Counted from the stretch's first letter, positions 1-7,530 are shown. The stretch: 13,233 bases of DNA from Syntrophobacterales bacterium (GCA_021159265.1 JAGGSD010000364.1:1-13233); one strand, 5' to 3'. Numbers and translations are program-made. Notes: a model not told the origin generated them from the letters alone.

Positions 1-68
1 GCTTTGTAAAAGTTACTTTCCATTATAATGCCGCTAAACGGCATAATGGAGCTTTTTACGAATGCATC
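1..68. repeat. Palindromic intergenic element, left end cut by window edge
   Basis: A hairpin core (tccatta/taatgga arms around gccg/cggc, with a 3-nt bulge, about positions 19-50) is bracketed by 'ttgtaaaag' at 4-12 and 'gctttttacgaatgcatca' at 51-68. The right end matches the right end of the element at 9842-9998 (gctttttacgaaYgcRtca), so the two look like members of one terminal-repeat family with different cores. The outer left bases lie off the window. The hairpin followed by five T (54-58) could also terminate transcription of a gene to the left. That role is inferred. Confidence 0.55.
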
Positions 69-77
69 AAATATCAC

Positions 78-106
78 TTGACATTAAAACGTAATGTGGT
101 TAGAAA
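78..106 (+). promoter_or_regulatory. Sigma70-like promoter of the tRNA-Val/tRNA-Asp unit
   Basis: A perfect -35 box TTGACA (78-83) is followed, after 17 bp, by TAGAAA (101-106), a 4/6 match to the -10 consensus. Predicted initiation near 113 would leave about 25 nt of leader before tRNA-Val at 138. The spacer holds a 6-bp inverted repeat, ACATTA-N5-TAATGT (81-97), which could be an operator or chance. Confidence 0.6.
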
Positions 107-137
107 AACCCCTCAGTTAAGAAGTAATATCCGTTTA

Positions 138-213
138 GGGCGGGTAGCTCAGTTGGGAGAGCGCCACGTTTACACCGTGGATGTCACAGGTTCAAGTCCT
201 GTTCCGCCTACCA
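138..213 (+). tRNA. tRNA-Val (anticodon TAC), CCA encoded
   Basis: The full cloverleaf can be folded. The acceptor stem is 138-144 with 203-209 (G-T wobbles at the first and seventh pairs). The D stem is gctc/gagc (147-150, 159-162). The anticodon stem is ccacg/cgtgg (164-168, 176-180) with loop tttacac, placing anticodon TAC at 171-173. The T stem is acagg/cctgt with loop ttcaagt. The discriminator is A210 and CCA is encoded at 211-213. It should read GTA and other GTN valine codons. It is probably co-transcribed with the tRNA-Asp gene 46 bp downstream. Confidence 0.97.
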
Positions 214-259
214 TGAAATAAAAAGGAAGATTGTTACAAAAGATTTTCTATCGTTTTAT

Positions 260-336
<77 letters not shown>

Positions 337-344
337 TTAATATC

Positions 345-379
345 AAGGGGTTAGCCGTAATAATGGTTAACCCCTTTTT
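345..379 (+). terminator. Rho-independent terminator after tRNA-Asp
   Basis: The arm aaggggttagcc (345-356) pairs with ggttaacccctt (365-376) as a 12-bp stem with one G-T pair and an 8-nt loop (357-364), running into a T tract (375-379). It ends the tRNA transcript. It lies only about 25 bp before the next start codon, so it may also limit read-through into the protein genes. Confidence 0.85.
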
Positions 380-404
380 AATTAAGAGTAAAATAACATT
401 AAAG

Positions 405-620
405 ATGGTTATTGTATCGGAAGGCAAAGAAACATGCGGAGTATGTGGAAAGAGAAACGCTGTGGTTTATTGCAATGGGTGTGGCATACCGCTATGTGAA
501 AACTGTCGAAACTTTGATATGATGCCACATGGTTGCAGCAGTGTAGATGTGATGTTCTTTTGCAGTAAATGCCGCGATGACATTGATATTAATCCTTATG
601 GTGGAATAAGACCCGGGTAA
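405..620 (+). CDS. Small Cys-rich zinc-finger protein (B-box/HIT-like), 71 aa
   Basis: Function is unknown; it is probably a small zinc-binding protein. It has four CxxC pairs (C11/C14, C23/C26, C31/C34, C53/C56) plus H42-x-C44, giving ten potential ligands. That is enough for two zinc sites in a B-box or HIT-type cross-brace. The C-terminus ends in an INPY-type tail. There is no signal peptide or membrane segment, so it is predicted cytosolic. The frame is open upstream to a possible start at 309, but that lies inside tRNA-Asp, and the ATG at 363 lies inside the terminator hairpin, so the ATG at 405 is preferred; its ribosome site is weak. The stop TAA overlaps the ATG of the radical SAM gene by one base (TAATG), implying translational coupling and probably a shared pathway. 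Confidence 0.8.
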   Translation: MVIVSEGKETCGVCGKRNAVVYCNGCGIPLCENCRNFDMMPHGCSSVDVMFFCSKCRDDIDINPYGGIRPG

Positions 621-1498
621 TGAAAATGAAATACGAAGGTATGATAATAAGACCCCCCAGTGAGGCACATAGTTTACTATTGCAGGTAACAGTTGGATGT
701 TCACATAATAAATGTACCTTTTGCAGGGCATATAAGGGGGTAAAATTCAGGATTAAGGACTTCAGTGAAATTGAAGAAGACATATTGGAAGCAAGCGGTT
801 ATGGTTCTATTGAGAGAGTTTTCCTCTGTGATGGAGATGCTTTGATTGTACCCCAGAAAAAGCTAGCGCCTGTTTTGGAGTCGCTGAAACGGAATATAAA
901 AGATCTCAAAAGAATCGGGACGTATGCTAACGCAAAAAGTATTCTCCGAAAAACCCCTGAAGAATTGAGAGAATTAAGGGAACTGGGCCTTAAGATCGTT
1001 TATCTTGGAGTGGAGACAGGGGACGAGAATTTACTGAAGAATATTAACAAAGGTGTCAATTACGAGCAGATGGTGAACGCCGGGAGAAAGATTAAGGATG
1101 CGGGCATTACATTGTCGGTTACTGTGCTTCTCGGCATCGGCGGTAAAGAGAAAAGCATGGCCCATGCTCTTAATACAGCAAAAATACTGACTGAAATTGA
1201 TCCTGATTATGTGGGGGCGCTGACCGTAATGGTTGTGCCCGGCACACCATTACATGAAGAATATATGTCTGGTAATTTTAAACTTCCTGATACATTTGGG
1301 TTCCTTAAAGAACTCGGTATTATTATTGCCAAATCCGATTTCACCGATTGTTTTTTTACATCTAACCATGCATCAAACTATTTGCCTGTACGAGCAAGAT
1401 TGCCCCGGGAAAAAGATGAAACGGTTAGTCTCATCTACAACGTGATCAAGTCTGAAAATGAAAATCTACTCAGGCCCGAATTTATGCGAGGATTGTGA
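620..1498 (+). CDS. Radical SAM protein (COG1032/Elp3-MiaB-like), substrate unknown
   Basis: A 292-aa radical SAM enzyme of unknown substrate. The cluster motif is GCSHNKCTFC with C27, C32 and C35, spaced C-x4-C-x2-C rather than the commoner C-x3-C-x2-C. I recall this spacing from a group of short radical SAM proteins with the same RPPSEA opening and SNHASNYLP motif (here residues 11-16 and 248-255). The SAM-side glycine/glutamate motif is GVETGDE (130-136). The rest is consistent with a partial TIM barrel. No B12-binding or TRAM domain is visible. The ATG at 620 shares a base with the upstream zinc-protein stop; M3 and M8 are alternative starts. The coupling suggests that the Cys-rich protein assists or is acted on by the enzyme, which is inference. 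Confidence in the fold is high, in the function low. Confidence 0.9.
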   Translation: MKMKYEGMIIRPPSEAHSLLLQVTVGCSHNKCTFCRAYKGVKFRIKDFSEIEEDILEASGYGSIERVFLCDGDALIVPQKKLAPVLESLKRNIKDLKRIGTYANAKSILRKTPEELRELRELGLKIVYLGVETGDENLLKNINKGVNYEQMVNAGRKIKDAGITLSVTVLLGIGGKEKSMAHALNTAKILTEIDPDYVGALTVMVVPGTPLHEEYMSGNFKLPDTFGFLKELGIIIAKSDFTDCFFTSNHASNYLPVRARLPREKDETVSLIYNVIKSENENLLRPEFMRGL

Positions 1499-1558
1499 AT
1501 AAAGTTTCGAGTGGGTAACCGAAGCCTGAGACTCATAAGTAAGGGGTTTATTATTTCC

Positions 1559-2392
1559 ATGAAACATAAAACATGGGTTGATAATCTTTTATCAAAGATA
1601 GGTAAAGAAAAAAGGAAATTCAACCTTGAGGAAGAGATTGAATCAATCATCAATACAGGGAAGGAAAAAGGTTTCATTGATCAGCGATCATGTGAAATGA
1701 TTCAAAGTGTTCTTGCACTCAGGGGGAAAATGGTCCGTGAGGTAGTGGTTCCGAGAACAGAAATTATTGCTGTAAGCAGTGATTCTGCGATAGAAGACGT
1801 TCTGGGACTAGTTTCAAATCATGGTCATACAAGAATGCCTGTATATGATGGAAGTGTCGATAACATTATAGGGATATTAAATGCCAAAGATCTTTTAAGA
1901 TTTTGGGCAAAGCCTCCCGATACGTGCGATATATCCTCGATTCTCAGAGAAGCTTACTACATACCGGAAACTAAGAACATCCATCTTCTTCTTCATGAAT
2001 TGAAAGAGAAAAAGTCTCATATGGCCATTGTTATTGATGAGTATGGTGGTACTGCAGGTCTTGTAACACTAGAGGATTTAATAGAGGAAATAGTCGGTGA
2101 GATACATGATGAACATGATGTGGAAGAGAATGCATTCACTGTTCTTGCCAATGGCGATGTACTTGTAGACAGCAGGGTGGAAATTGAAGAGTTTGAAGAA
2201 TATTTCGGTGTAGAAATACCTGAAGGAAAATTTGAGACCCTTGGAGGATTAATCTTTCACATTATCAGGAAAATCCCCATTCCCGGAGAAGTTGTATGTT
2301 ATGATAATTTTGAAATGGTTATTGAGTCGGCTGATGAACGAAGAATAAAGAAAATAAGAATACGAGCGATAAATAAGATGCCGAAAGTATGA
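1559..2392 (+). CDS. corC: CorC/YbeX-type CBS-domain protein
   Basis: A 277-aa cytosolic protein of the HlyC/CorC family. A basic and acidic N-terminal helix region is followed by paired CBS domains (about residues 64-118 and 125-185), the hallmark block VIDEYGGTAGLVTLEDL (158-174), and a C-terminal CorC_HlyC transporter-associated domain (about 195-272). The membrane DUF21 domain of longer homologues is absent, as in E. coli YbeX/CorC. The family is linked to Mg/Co efflux and, in enterobacteria, to ribosome and rRNA quality through its ybeZ-ybeY-ybeX-lnt locus. Here it precedes lnt by 44 bp, keeping the ybeX-lnt half of that locus. The frame opens at a GTG at 1511, but homologous sequence begins near the ATG at 1559. 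An aaggggt run lies about 14 nt upstream, a long spacing for a ribosome site. Confidence 0.92.
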   Translation: MKHKTWVDNLLSKIGKEKRKFNLEEEIESIINTGKEKGFIDQRSCEMIQSVLALRGKMVREVVVPRTEIIAVSSDSAIEDVLGLVSNHGHTRMPVYDGSVDNIIGILNAKDLLRFWAKPPDTCDISSILREAYYIPETKNIHLLLHELKEKKSHMAIVIDEYGGTAGLVTLEDLIEEIVGEIHDEHDVEENAFTVLANGDVLVDSRVEIEEFEEYFGVEIPEGKFETLGGLIFHIIRKIPIPGEVVCYDNFEMVIESADERRIKKIRIRAINKMPKV

Positions 2393-2436
2393 TGAAAGTG
2401 AGCAGGTGTTAACATGGGAAAGGGCAAATCAGGGCA

Positions 2437-3996
2437 ATGGACAAAAAATCACTAGTTTTATCTTTGGTTTCCGGATCTCTGCTTTTTCTTTCCTTTCCAA
2501 AGTTTGATCTGAATTATCTTATCTGGTTTTCTCTTGTACCACTTCTATATGCTTTACAGAGGAAAAACCTTTGTGAGGCATTTCGAATAGGTTTAATAGC
2601 GGGCCTTGCATACAACATCGGAATAATTTATTGGGTTACCCTGGTTGTTGTTAAATACGGTCAGCTTCCTTTGTATCTCGGCTTTTCTATAATGTTGCTC
2701 CTCTCTATTTATTTAAGTTTCTATGTGGCTCTTTTTTCAGCCGGGGTTGTTTTTTTCAAGATGAGAGGCATAAGGGAGATAGTTTCGGCTCCTATAATAT
2801 GGACATGTCTCGAATATGGAAAATCTCACCTTTTAACAGGATTTCCGTGGGAGAATCTTGCATATTCTTTGCACAGGATGATTCCTGTTGTCCAGATTGT
2901 TGATGTAACGGGGATTTACGGGCTAACATTCTTAATAGTTCTTGTTAATTGTATTATTTACGAGCTGATTGGAATCACCGGAAAGTCTAGGAAGAGAGTT
3001 CTGCCTGAAATTGTTCTGGGGTCTGTCGTTATACTGATGGTATTTGGTTATGGTGAATATCGGTTAAACCATCTAGAAAATATAATGAAAGAAAAAAAAA
3101 CAGAGGACATTACAATCATCCAGGGGAATATTGATCAGAATATGAAATGGAATAACAAATATCAGATGGATACGCTGAAGATATACGGAGATTTATCCCT
3201 GGAAATGTCGAAACCCGGGAGACTTTTAATCGTGTGGCCTGAGACAGCAGCGCCCTTCTTTTTCCAGAATATTGATGATAAACATAGATATGTCGTTAAT
3301 GTAGCAACAAAGTCGAAGGCTTATCTCTTGTTCGGAAGCCCAAGTCTTGTTAAAAAAAATGGTGGTAATTATTATTTGAACAGCGCTTACCTGATTTCAC
3401 CGGGAGGCGAAGTCGTTGGAAAATATGATAAAGCGCACCTGGTTCCTTACGGTGAATATGTTCCCTTCAGCAACCTGTGTCCCTTTCTTAAAAAACTGGT
3501 GGTTGGTGTTGGGAATTTTGTTTCAGGGGGAAAACCGAATCCCCTTTTAATGGGTGATAAAAAGATAGGAGTTCTGATCTGTTATGAAGGAATTTTCCCT
3601 CGAATCAGTAGAGAATATAAAAATAATGGCGCTGAACTACTGGTTAATATAACAAATGATGCATGGTTCGGTACATCGTCGGCTCCTTATCAGCATTTTA
3701 CAATGGCCGCATTCAGGGCTGTGGAAAATCGCGTCTATATGATAAGAGCGGCTAATACCGGTATAAGCGCTATCATAGGACCTACGGGGAAAGTTATTTC
3801 TCGAACCAGCTTGTTTGAAAGAACATCCATAAGTGGAAAGATTCAATTCCTGGGGGGAAAAACATTCTACTCAAAGTATGGCGATGTATTTGCGTGCTTG
3901 TGTTTTATATCTTTGGCAGTCATTTTTTTAAATATACAAATTGCAGGAACAAGGAGAAGATCAAATGATCGAAGATATTTTGCGGGAAATCAATAG
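2437..3996 (+). CDS. lnt: Apolipoprotein N-acyltransferase
   Basis: An integral inner-membrane enzyme that N-acylates the diacylglyceryl-cysteine of outer-membrane lipoproteins, the last step of lipoprotein maturation. The 519-aa length is typical. Several membrane segments fill residues 5-205 and one more lies near 484-502. The periplasmic nitrilase domain (about 222-470) has the catalytic triad: E269 in VWPETAAP, K332 in KYDKAHLVPYGEY, and C382 in LICYEGIFP. ATG 2437 fits the family N-terminus, although its ribosome site (caggg) is weak. The 3' end overlaps the prfB start by 32 bp, suggesting coupled translation. A lipoprotein transglycosylase two genes downstream is a likely client. Confidence 0.96.
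   Translation: MDKKSLVLSLVSGSLLFLSFPKFDLNYLIWFSLVPLLYALQRKNLCEAFRIGLIAGLAYNIGIIYWVTLVVVKYGQLPLYLGFSIMLLLSIYLSFYVALFSAGVVFFKMRGIREIVSAPIIWTCLEYGKSHLLTGFPWENLAYSLHRMIPVVQIVDVTGIYGLTFLIVLVNCIIYELIGITGKSRKRVLPEIVLGSVVILMVFGYGEYRLNHLENIMKEKKTEDITIIQGNIDQNMKWNNKYQMDTLKIYGDLSLEMSKPGRLLIVWPETAAPFFFQNIDDKHRYVVNVATKSKAYLLFGSPSLVKKNGGNYYLNSAYLISPGGEVVGKYDKAHLVPYGEYVPFSNLCPFLKKLVVGVGNFVSGGKPNPLLMGDKKIGVLICYEGIFPRISREYKNNGAELLVNITNDAWFGTSSAPYQHFTMAAFRAVENRVYMIRAANTGISAIIGPTGKVISRTSLFERTSISGKIQFLGGKTFYSKYGDVFACLCFISLAVIFLNIQIAGTRRRSNDRRYFAGNQ
3951..3956 (+). promoter_or_regulatory. Shine-Dalgarno site of prfB inside lnt
   Basis: AAGGAG lies 8 nt before ATG 3965, within the end of the lnt coding sequence. 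It supports the upstream prfB start, which can only be used with the programmed frameshift. Confidence 0.8.
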
Positions 3997-5054
3997 TCTG
4001 GAAAAAAGAGTCTGTAGTATGAAAGGTTATCTTTGACCTGGAAGGTTCGGAGGATAAGATTAAAAATTTTGAAAAACAGATATCGAAAGATGATTTCTGG
4101 AATGATCCTGAGAATGCCAGGAAGATACTTCAAGAAAAAAATAAGTTGGAGTTGACGGTCGAGAATTGGAGAAAAAAGCATAATTTGCTTAAAGATCTGA
4201 GAATTCTTATTGATATGGCCATAGAAGAAGATGATGAAGATACTGTTAAAGAAGTTGAGCGTGATTTAAATGCATTAAAATCCTCTATCCGTGATGAAGA
4301 ACTGAAGATGATGTTAAGTGAGGAGGCGGATTCCTGTAATGCAATTGTAACAATTCATGCAGGTGCGGGGGGTACGGAAGCGCAGGACTGGGCAGAAATG
4401 CTTCTACGCATGTACTTGAGATGGAGCGAGAGAAAAAAATACACAACCGGAATTATTGATTTCCAACCCGGTGATGAAGCCGGAGTTAAAAGCGTAACCT
4501 TTACTTTGGAAGGGGAATACGCATACGGTTATGCAAAGGCTGAGGCTGGCATACACAGGCTTGTGCGAATATCTCCCTTTGATACAGGTGGAAGAAGACA
4601 TACATCATTTGCGTCTGTCTTTGTATATCCCGAGATCAATAATGATATCATTGTCGAAATAGACGAGAAAGATTTGAGAATAGATACATACAGGTCAACC
4701 GGCGCGGGTGGTCAACACGTCAACAAGACCGATTCCGCTGTTAGAATTACCCACGTTCCTTCAGGAATAGTTGTTCAATGTCAGAATGAAAGGTCACAGC
4801 ATAAAAATAAAGCGGTGGCGATGAAGGTTCTGAAGTCGAGGTTGTATGAAATGAGACGTCAGGAAGAAAATGAAAAACTGAGGGCGATGGATAAATCCAA
4901 AAAAACTATAGCTTTTGGAAGCCAGATACGTTCTTATATCCTTCATCCCTACAGGATGGTAAAAGATCACAGAACAGATCTGGAAGTGGGAAACGTAAAC
5001 AGGGTATTAGATGGTGACATAGATGAGTTTATTGAAGCATATTTGATGGGTTAA
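3965..5054 (+). CDS. prfB: Peptide chain release factor 2, programmed +1 frameshift
   Basis: RF2 terminates translation at TGA and TAA. The coding sequence is join(3965..4033,4035..5054), giving 362 aa; E. coli RF2 has 365. The first 23 codons end in ...KGYL, followed by an in-frame TGA (4034-4036). Slipping one base at CTT-TGA-C continues with DLEG and the usual RF2 helical domain (KDDFWNDPENARK). The codon-recognition motif SPF is at residues 203-205 and the catalytic GGQ is at 248-250 (GAGGQHVNKTDSA). The start ATG overlaps lnt and has a good AAGGAG site. Reading the second frame alone gives only 302 aa from a TTG at 4146 and loses the N-terminal domain. When RF2 is scarce the TGA is read slowly and frameshifting rises, giving autoregulation as established for this family. 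Confidence 0.97.
4022..4037 (+). promoter_or_regulatory. RF2 programmed frameshift site
   Basis: The sequence is AAAGGTTATCTTTGAC. The slippery CTT-T, the TGA stop and the following C match the canonical prfB site, and TAT precedes CTT as usual. The internal Shine-Dalgarno element is AAAGGT rather than the canonical AGGGGG, so stimulation of the shift may be weaker. The frame at 4035 is the one that runs through to 5054. Confidence 0.95.
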
Positions 5055-5062
5055 ATACCGGT

Positions 5063-5067
5063 AGGAG
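5063..5067 (+). promoter_or_regulatory. Shine-Dalgarno site of the lytic transglycosylase gene
   Basis: AGGAG lies 8 nt before ATG 5076. It favours that start over the out-of-frame ATG at 5069. Confidence 0.7.
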
Positions 5068-5075
5068 AATGGTTA

Positions 5076-6929
5076 ATGCTAAAATTAAGGTTTTGGGGGG
5101 CATCGTTTGCAGTATTTCTTTCATTTTTTGTAGTTTCCTGCTCCTTGCCGGTTCATTCAGTTCATGAAGAACCTTTGCATGATTACAAGGGAGAGAAAGG
5201 CCATATCGATGCTTTGGATGTTTCGATATCATCGGAAACGCAAAAAAAAGCGGAAGAAGATATCGATGAGACTGATCAGATTGCTGGTGGTCATACAACA
5301 CAGTGCAATGAAAACTCTACTTTACCTCCTGAAGAAAAAAATGGTGACGATTCTTCTAACAGCAAGCAGCAACGTCAGGCCCAGGAAGAGGAAAATATGG
5401 ACGAAGCCCTTGATCTGCTCAGCAAATCTCAGATTCTGTGGGAAAAGGGAGAGCTTGACAATGCTTTGAACCTGCTTGATCAGGCATACTCGCTTATATT
5501 AGATGTTGATGGGGAACCTGAAATAGCCTGGCAAAAGGACGACTTGCGTTTCATGATAGCAAAGCGAATCCTGGAAATTTATACTTCGAGGAGCAAAGTT
5601 GCCACGGGATCTCAAAGTGAAATACCCCTTGCGATGAATGCTGACGTCAGGAAAGAGATTCGTCGGTTCCAGCGCTCAGACCACAGGTTTTTTATCCGAT
5701 CTTATAAAAGATCCGGCAAGTACCGACCCACCATATTAAAGCAGTTGAAAGACGCAGGATTTCCTGTGGAACTTTCGTGGCTTCCATTGGTTGAAAGCGG
5801 ATTTAAAATCAATGCGCTATCTTCGGCACGGGCGCTTGGTTTATGGCAAATAATCCCCTCGACAGGATACAGATATGGCCTTAAGCGTGACCACTGGATT
5901 GATGAGAGAATGGACGTTGAGAAATCAACAAAGGCCGCTATAGCTTATCTCAAAGCACTACACGAAATATTCGGAGACTGGCTGACTGTACTGGCCGCAT
6001 ATAATTGCGGTGAAGGAAGAGTCCTGAGAGTGATATCGAGACAACACATGAACTACCTGGATGATTTCTGGGATCTCTACCGTCAGCTACCGTTCGAGAC
6101 GTCACGCTATGTTCCCCGCTTTCTTGCGGCGCTGCATATTTTAAAAGATCCGGAGAAATACGGATTTGACCTTCCCAAAAATATAGAAAAGCCTGTTAAC
6201 TATGAGATTGTTACCACAAGGAAATGCATGCAATTAAAGGATATTGCCCGTTATCTTAAAGTATCGAAAGATCAATTAATCACTCTCAATTCAGAACTTA
6301 GATATAAGGTGACTCCAGATAAAGAATATAATCTTAAAATTCCCGCAGGGAAGGGGCAACAATTCGCACTCGTTGTTAATAGCATTCCCAAATCAAAAAT
6401 TCCAGGAAGCGTCGCATACGTGAGACACAAGATAAGGAAGGGTGAAGCCCTTTCCACGATTGCAAGAAAATATAAAACATCTGTCAGGTCAATTGTGAGG
6501 GCCAATCATTTAACCTCGAAACATAGGATTAGAGCGGGAAAATGGCTTAAAATCCCTCTTCGAGGTTATAGTTATATTGACAAAAAAACAATAAAACGCA
6601 CAAAGAGAATTCCAAAATACAAGGATGGGACCATAATAAACTATCAAGTAAAGAAGGGCAATTCCATATGGCTTTTGGCAAGACGTTATAATACAACCGT
6701 TTCAAAAATAAAAAGAATAAACGGATTACAAAATGACAGGCTCAAGATTGGACAGATAATCAAAATTAGATGCGGTTCTTCACCAAGTACTTATGTTGTC
6801 AGGAAAGGCGATTGTGTGTCTTCTATCGCAACCAAATATCATATTAGAGTTCCTGAACTTATGAAGCTGAATGGTTTAAATCAAAATGATAATATTTATC
6901 CGGGACAGGTTATCATAGTGGCCAGATAA
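5076..6929 (+). CDS. MltD-like lipoprotein lytic transglycosylase with LysM repeats
   Basis: Predicted outer-membrane lipoprotein that cleaves peptidoglycan glycan strands. The 617-aa protein has a lipoprotein signal (hydrophobic 8-20, lipobox VVSC, acylated C22). A polar, low-complexity linker covers 30-105, and a helical TPR-like stretch (ALDLLSKSQILWEKGELDNA) follows at about 111-145. The GH23 transglycosylase domain spans about 205-360, with catalytic E240 in LPLVESGF and the motifs ALGLWQIIPSTG and AAYNCGEGRV. One degenerate LysM (about 376-424) precedes three clear LysM repeats (447-494, 522-565, 572-616) that bind peptidoglycan. This architecture resembles MltD, with a longer linker. 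It starts 21 bp after prfB with a good AGGAG site, so it is probably in the same operon. Lnt in that operon would mature it. Confidence 0.93.
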   Translation: MLKLRFWGASFAVFLSFFVVSCSLPVHSVHEEPLHDYKGEKGHIDALDVSISSETQKKAEEDIDETDQIAGGHTTQCNENSTLPPEEKNGDDSSNSKQQRQAQEEENMDEALDLLSKSQILWEKGELDNALNLLDQAYSLILDVDGEPEIAWQKDDLRFMIAKRILEIYTSRSKVATGSQSEIPLAMNADVRKEIRRFQRSDHRFFIRSYKRSGKYRPTILKQLKDAGFPVELSWLPLVESGFKINALSSARALGLWQIIPSTGYRYGLKRDHWIDERMDVEKSTKAAIAYLKALHEIFGDWLTVLAAYNCGEGRVLRVISRQHMNYLDDFWDLYRQLPFETSRYVPRFLAALHILKDPEKYGFDLPKNIEKPVNYEIVTTRKCMQLKDIARYLKVSKDQLITLNSELRYKVTPDKEYNLKIPAGKGQQFALVVNSIPKSKIPGSVAYVRHKIRKGEALSTIARKYKTSVRSIVRANHLTSKHRIRAGKWLKIPLRGYSYIDKKTIKRTKRIPKYKDGTIINYQVKKGNSIWLLARRYNTTVSKIKRINGLQNDRLKIGQIIKIRCGSSPSTYVVRKGDCVSSIATKYHIRVPELMKLNGLNQNDNIYPGQVIIVAR

Positions 6930-6954
6930 TGTGCGTTTTTAAAATCTATGAGCG

Positions 6955-7071
6955 TAACTACTCAGGTTCGAAGGTGCAAAGTTTATTCGGTTTGCTATTA
7001 TTACAAGCAGCGCCGGTTGTTACTTTTTTATGATTTGTGCCTTTGTTTCTCTGTGCCTGCTTAAGTAGTCA
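6955..7071. repeat. Imperfect inverted-repeat element between convergent operons
   Basis: The left arm taactactcaggttcgaagg...caaag (6955-6981) matches, imperfectly, the reverse complement of ctttgtttctctgtgcctgcttaagtagtca (7041-7071). The arms enclose about 60 bp, including gcagcgccggttgttactttttt. The element fills the 151-bp gap between the convergent transglycosylase and ybeY genes. It may act as a weak bidirectional terminator. It resembles dispersed repeats I recall from deltaproteobacteria, but copy number cannot be seen here. Confidence 0.4.
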
Positions 7072-7080
7072 TTTGTAAAC

Positions 7081-7530
7081 TCATTCGATAATATATTCTT
7101 TTACTTGAAAGAATATTTCGTTTTCTTTTTCCTTCATTCTTCTCGATTCAATTTCCGATTTTCCATGATTATATCCCAGAAGGTGAAGTATGCCATGAAT
7201 CATCAGGTAATCGAGTTCATCTTCAAATCTAATATTTTCTTTCTCTGCGTCTCTTAAGGCGGTTTCTACTGATATAACAACATCTCCAAGGATGTGTGGA
7301 TTGATATCTCCGAATTCCCCCTCCCTCATGGAAAATGCAATAACATTTGTAGGATAATTTCTGTTCAAATATTGGTAATTAATTTTTTTAATACCTTCAT
7401 CATCGACAAACAAAAGGCTGATTTCACCATCTTCCAGGTTCAGGTGTTTCAGTATCCTGTCAAGGATTTTGCGCAACCTTTGGATATTTATTTTTATTTT
7501 TGCCTGGCGGTTTTCTACTAAGATTGCCAT
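7081..7530 (-). CDS. ybeY: Endoribonuclease YbeY (rRNA maturation factor)
   Basis: A 149-aa zinc-dependent endoribonuclease needed for 16S rRNA 3' maturation and 70S quality control. The zinc motif is HGILHLLGYNH, with H112, H116 and H122. The residue before the last His is Asn where Asp is more usual; the three ligands are intact. The family motifs NVIAFSM (62-68, usually TDVLSF) and LGDVVIS (81-87) are also present. The frame opens at a TTG at 7563, but the ATG at 7530 gives the normal N-terminus. It overlaps the 3' end of the HD gene by 71 bp, indicating coupling. The phoH-HD-ybeY order is conserved in many bacteria. Confidence 0.95.
   Translation of the reverse strand: MAILVENRQAKIKINIQRLRKILDRILKHLNLEDGEISLLFVDDEGIKKINYQYLNRNYPTNVIAFSMREGEFGDINPHILGDVVISVETALRDAEKENIRFEDELDYLMIHGILHLLGYNHGKSEIESRRMKEKENEIFFQVKEYIIE

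Noticed and set aside
1511..1558. GTG start for the CorC protein
   Set aside because: The extra 16 residues do not look like the family N-terminus and the ATG at 1559 gives the expected protein.
2414..2455. 13-codon frame overlapping the lnt start as a leader peptide
   Set aside because: It has no regulatory codon run and no attenuator structure; probably chance.
4146..5054. Separate 302-aa release factor frame starting at TTG 4146
   Set aside because: It is the second part of prfB; the frameshift site and matching N-terminal sequence upstream show one gene.
5164..5469. Lys-rich 101-aa frame on the + strand
   Set aside because: It is a shadow of the transglycosylase linker in another frame, with no independent ribosome site.
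7294..7521. 75-aa + strand frame antisense to ybeY
   Set aside because: ybeY carries its full zinc motif on the - strand; no ribosome site or domain here.
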